DNA from: Oligosphaeraceae bacterium
GTDB lineage: Bacteria > Verrucomicrobiota > Lentisphaeria > Oligosphaerales > Oligosphaeraceae
Assembly: GCA_012515455.1 (NCBI GenBank)
Contig: JAAYYJ010000110.1
Span: 1 to 6,391 of the forward strand
Length of the DNA stretch: 6,391 bases
Reading direction: 5' to 3'
In this document: piece by piece, positions 6,175 to 6,391 of the stretch
How positions within the stretch are numbered: position 1 is the first letter of the stretch
Layout: each line of letters begins with the position of its first letter
Notes under the pieces: model-generated
Told to the model about the DNA's origin: nothing
Database searches by the model: none
The model's input: the letters and a program-made list of their open reading frames with translations, nothing else
Program-made: the position numbers and the translations under genes

Positions 6175-6391
6175 GGTCCAGCAAGCCATTCTCCAGCGTG
6201 ATACGCAGGCCCTGCTTTTTCCAGATGTTGCCGTCCCAGAACCCGAGGAAGGATACATTGACCGCAAACGGATATTCCAGGTACAGCTTTTTGAAGTATT
6301 CGTATTGCTCGTTTACGGCTGCGGCTTTCTCTTCTTTGCTGCCGGGTTTATCGAAACAGACCTCGAAGGCCCTAGCTCTGAGAGCGGTGAA
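6170..6391 (-). CDS. C-terminal end of an unrecognised protein, 5' end outside the window
   Basis: This reading frame is open from the right edge to TGA at 6170-6172, giving 73 residues. I do not recognise the family. The visible part is soluble-looking, with a charged helix (KEEKAAAVNEQYEYFKKLY), then an aromatic stretch (NVSFLGFWDGNIWKK) and the end LRITLENGLLDR. No membrane segment or known motif is visible. It uses the same GC-rich codons as its neighbours and lies on the same strand 46 bp before the sulfatase. It may therefore belong to the same transcription unit, unless the intervening stem-loop ends the transcript. Confidence 0.7.
   Translation of the reverse strand, partial: FTALRARAFEVCFDKPGSKEEKAAAVNEQYEYFKKLYLEYPFAVNVSFLGFWDGNIWKKQGLRITLENGLLDR

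Noticed and set aside
6124..6267. N-terminal extension of the sulfatase by 48 residues
   Set aside because: It overlaps the end of the upstream gene and the stem-loop, looks neither like a signal peptide nor a domain, and the family motif starts at the ATG at 6123.

Overview
The window (about 6.4 kb, GC-rich) is densely coded, and every gene I can support lies on the minus strand. It therefore reads from high to low coordinates. It holds two functional blocks. I see no tRNA, rRNA, CRISPR array, insertion sequence or phage gene.

Right block, 6391 to 3322. The C-terminal tail of an unrecognised protein is followed by a long stem-loop, then a type I sulfatase-fold hydrolase without a signal peptide. 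Next, 33 bp downstream, comes a radical SAM/SPASM protein of the anaerobic sulfatase-maturating enzyme (anSME) type. The pairing is logical: the maturase would oxidise the active-site Cys (C54 in C-M-A-T-R) of the neighbouring sulfatase to formylglycine without oxygen. The maturase carries an extra C-terminal SEC-C zinc-binding motif. The sulfatase has Met where a conserved active-site Lys is expected.

Left block, 3233 to 1. A small secreted or membrane-anchored Cys/His-rich protein with a CxxCH motif is followed by a TolC-like outer-membrane lipoprotein. After that comes a periplasmic adaptor with a His-rich N-terminal region, cut by the left edge. This is the layout of a CzcCBA/CusCBA-type heavy-metal efflux operon. 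The RND pump gene would be expected just outside the left edge. A candidate promoter and a GGAACC-N7-GGTTCC dyad lie in front of the small gene. No metal-sensing regulator is in the window.

Organism. The envelope-spanning efflux parts indicate a Gram-negative cell. The oxygen-independent maturase next to a sulfatase suggests an anaerobe. Together with high GC and a sulfatase-rich lifestyle, this would fit the Lentisphaerota/Verrucomicrobiota group, possibly from gut or sediment, but that is inference from gene content only.

No clearly new system is evident. The points most worth a second look are the small CxxCH protein leading the efflux operon, the maturase/SEC-C fusion, the Lys-to-Met change in the sulfatase, and the stem-loops between genes.
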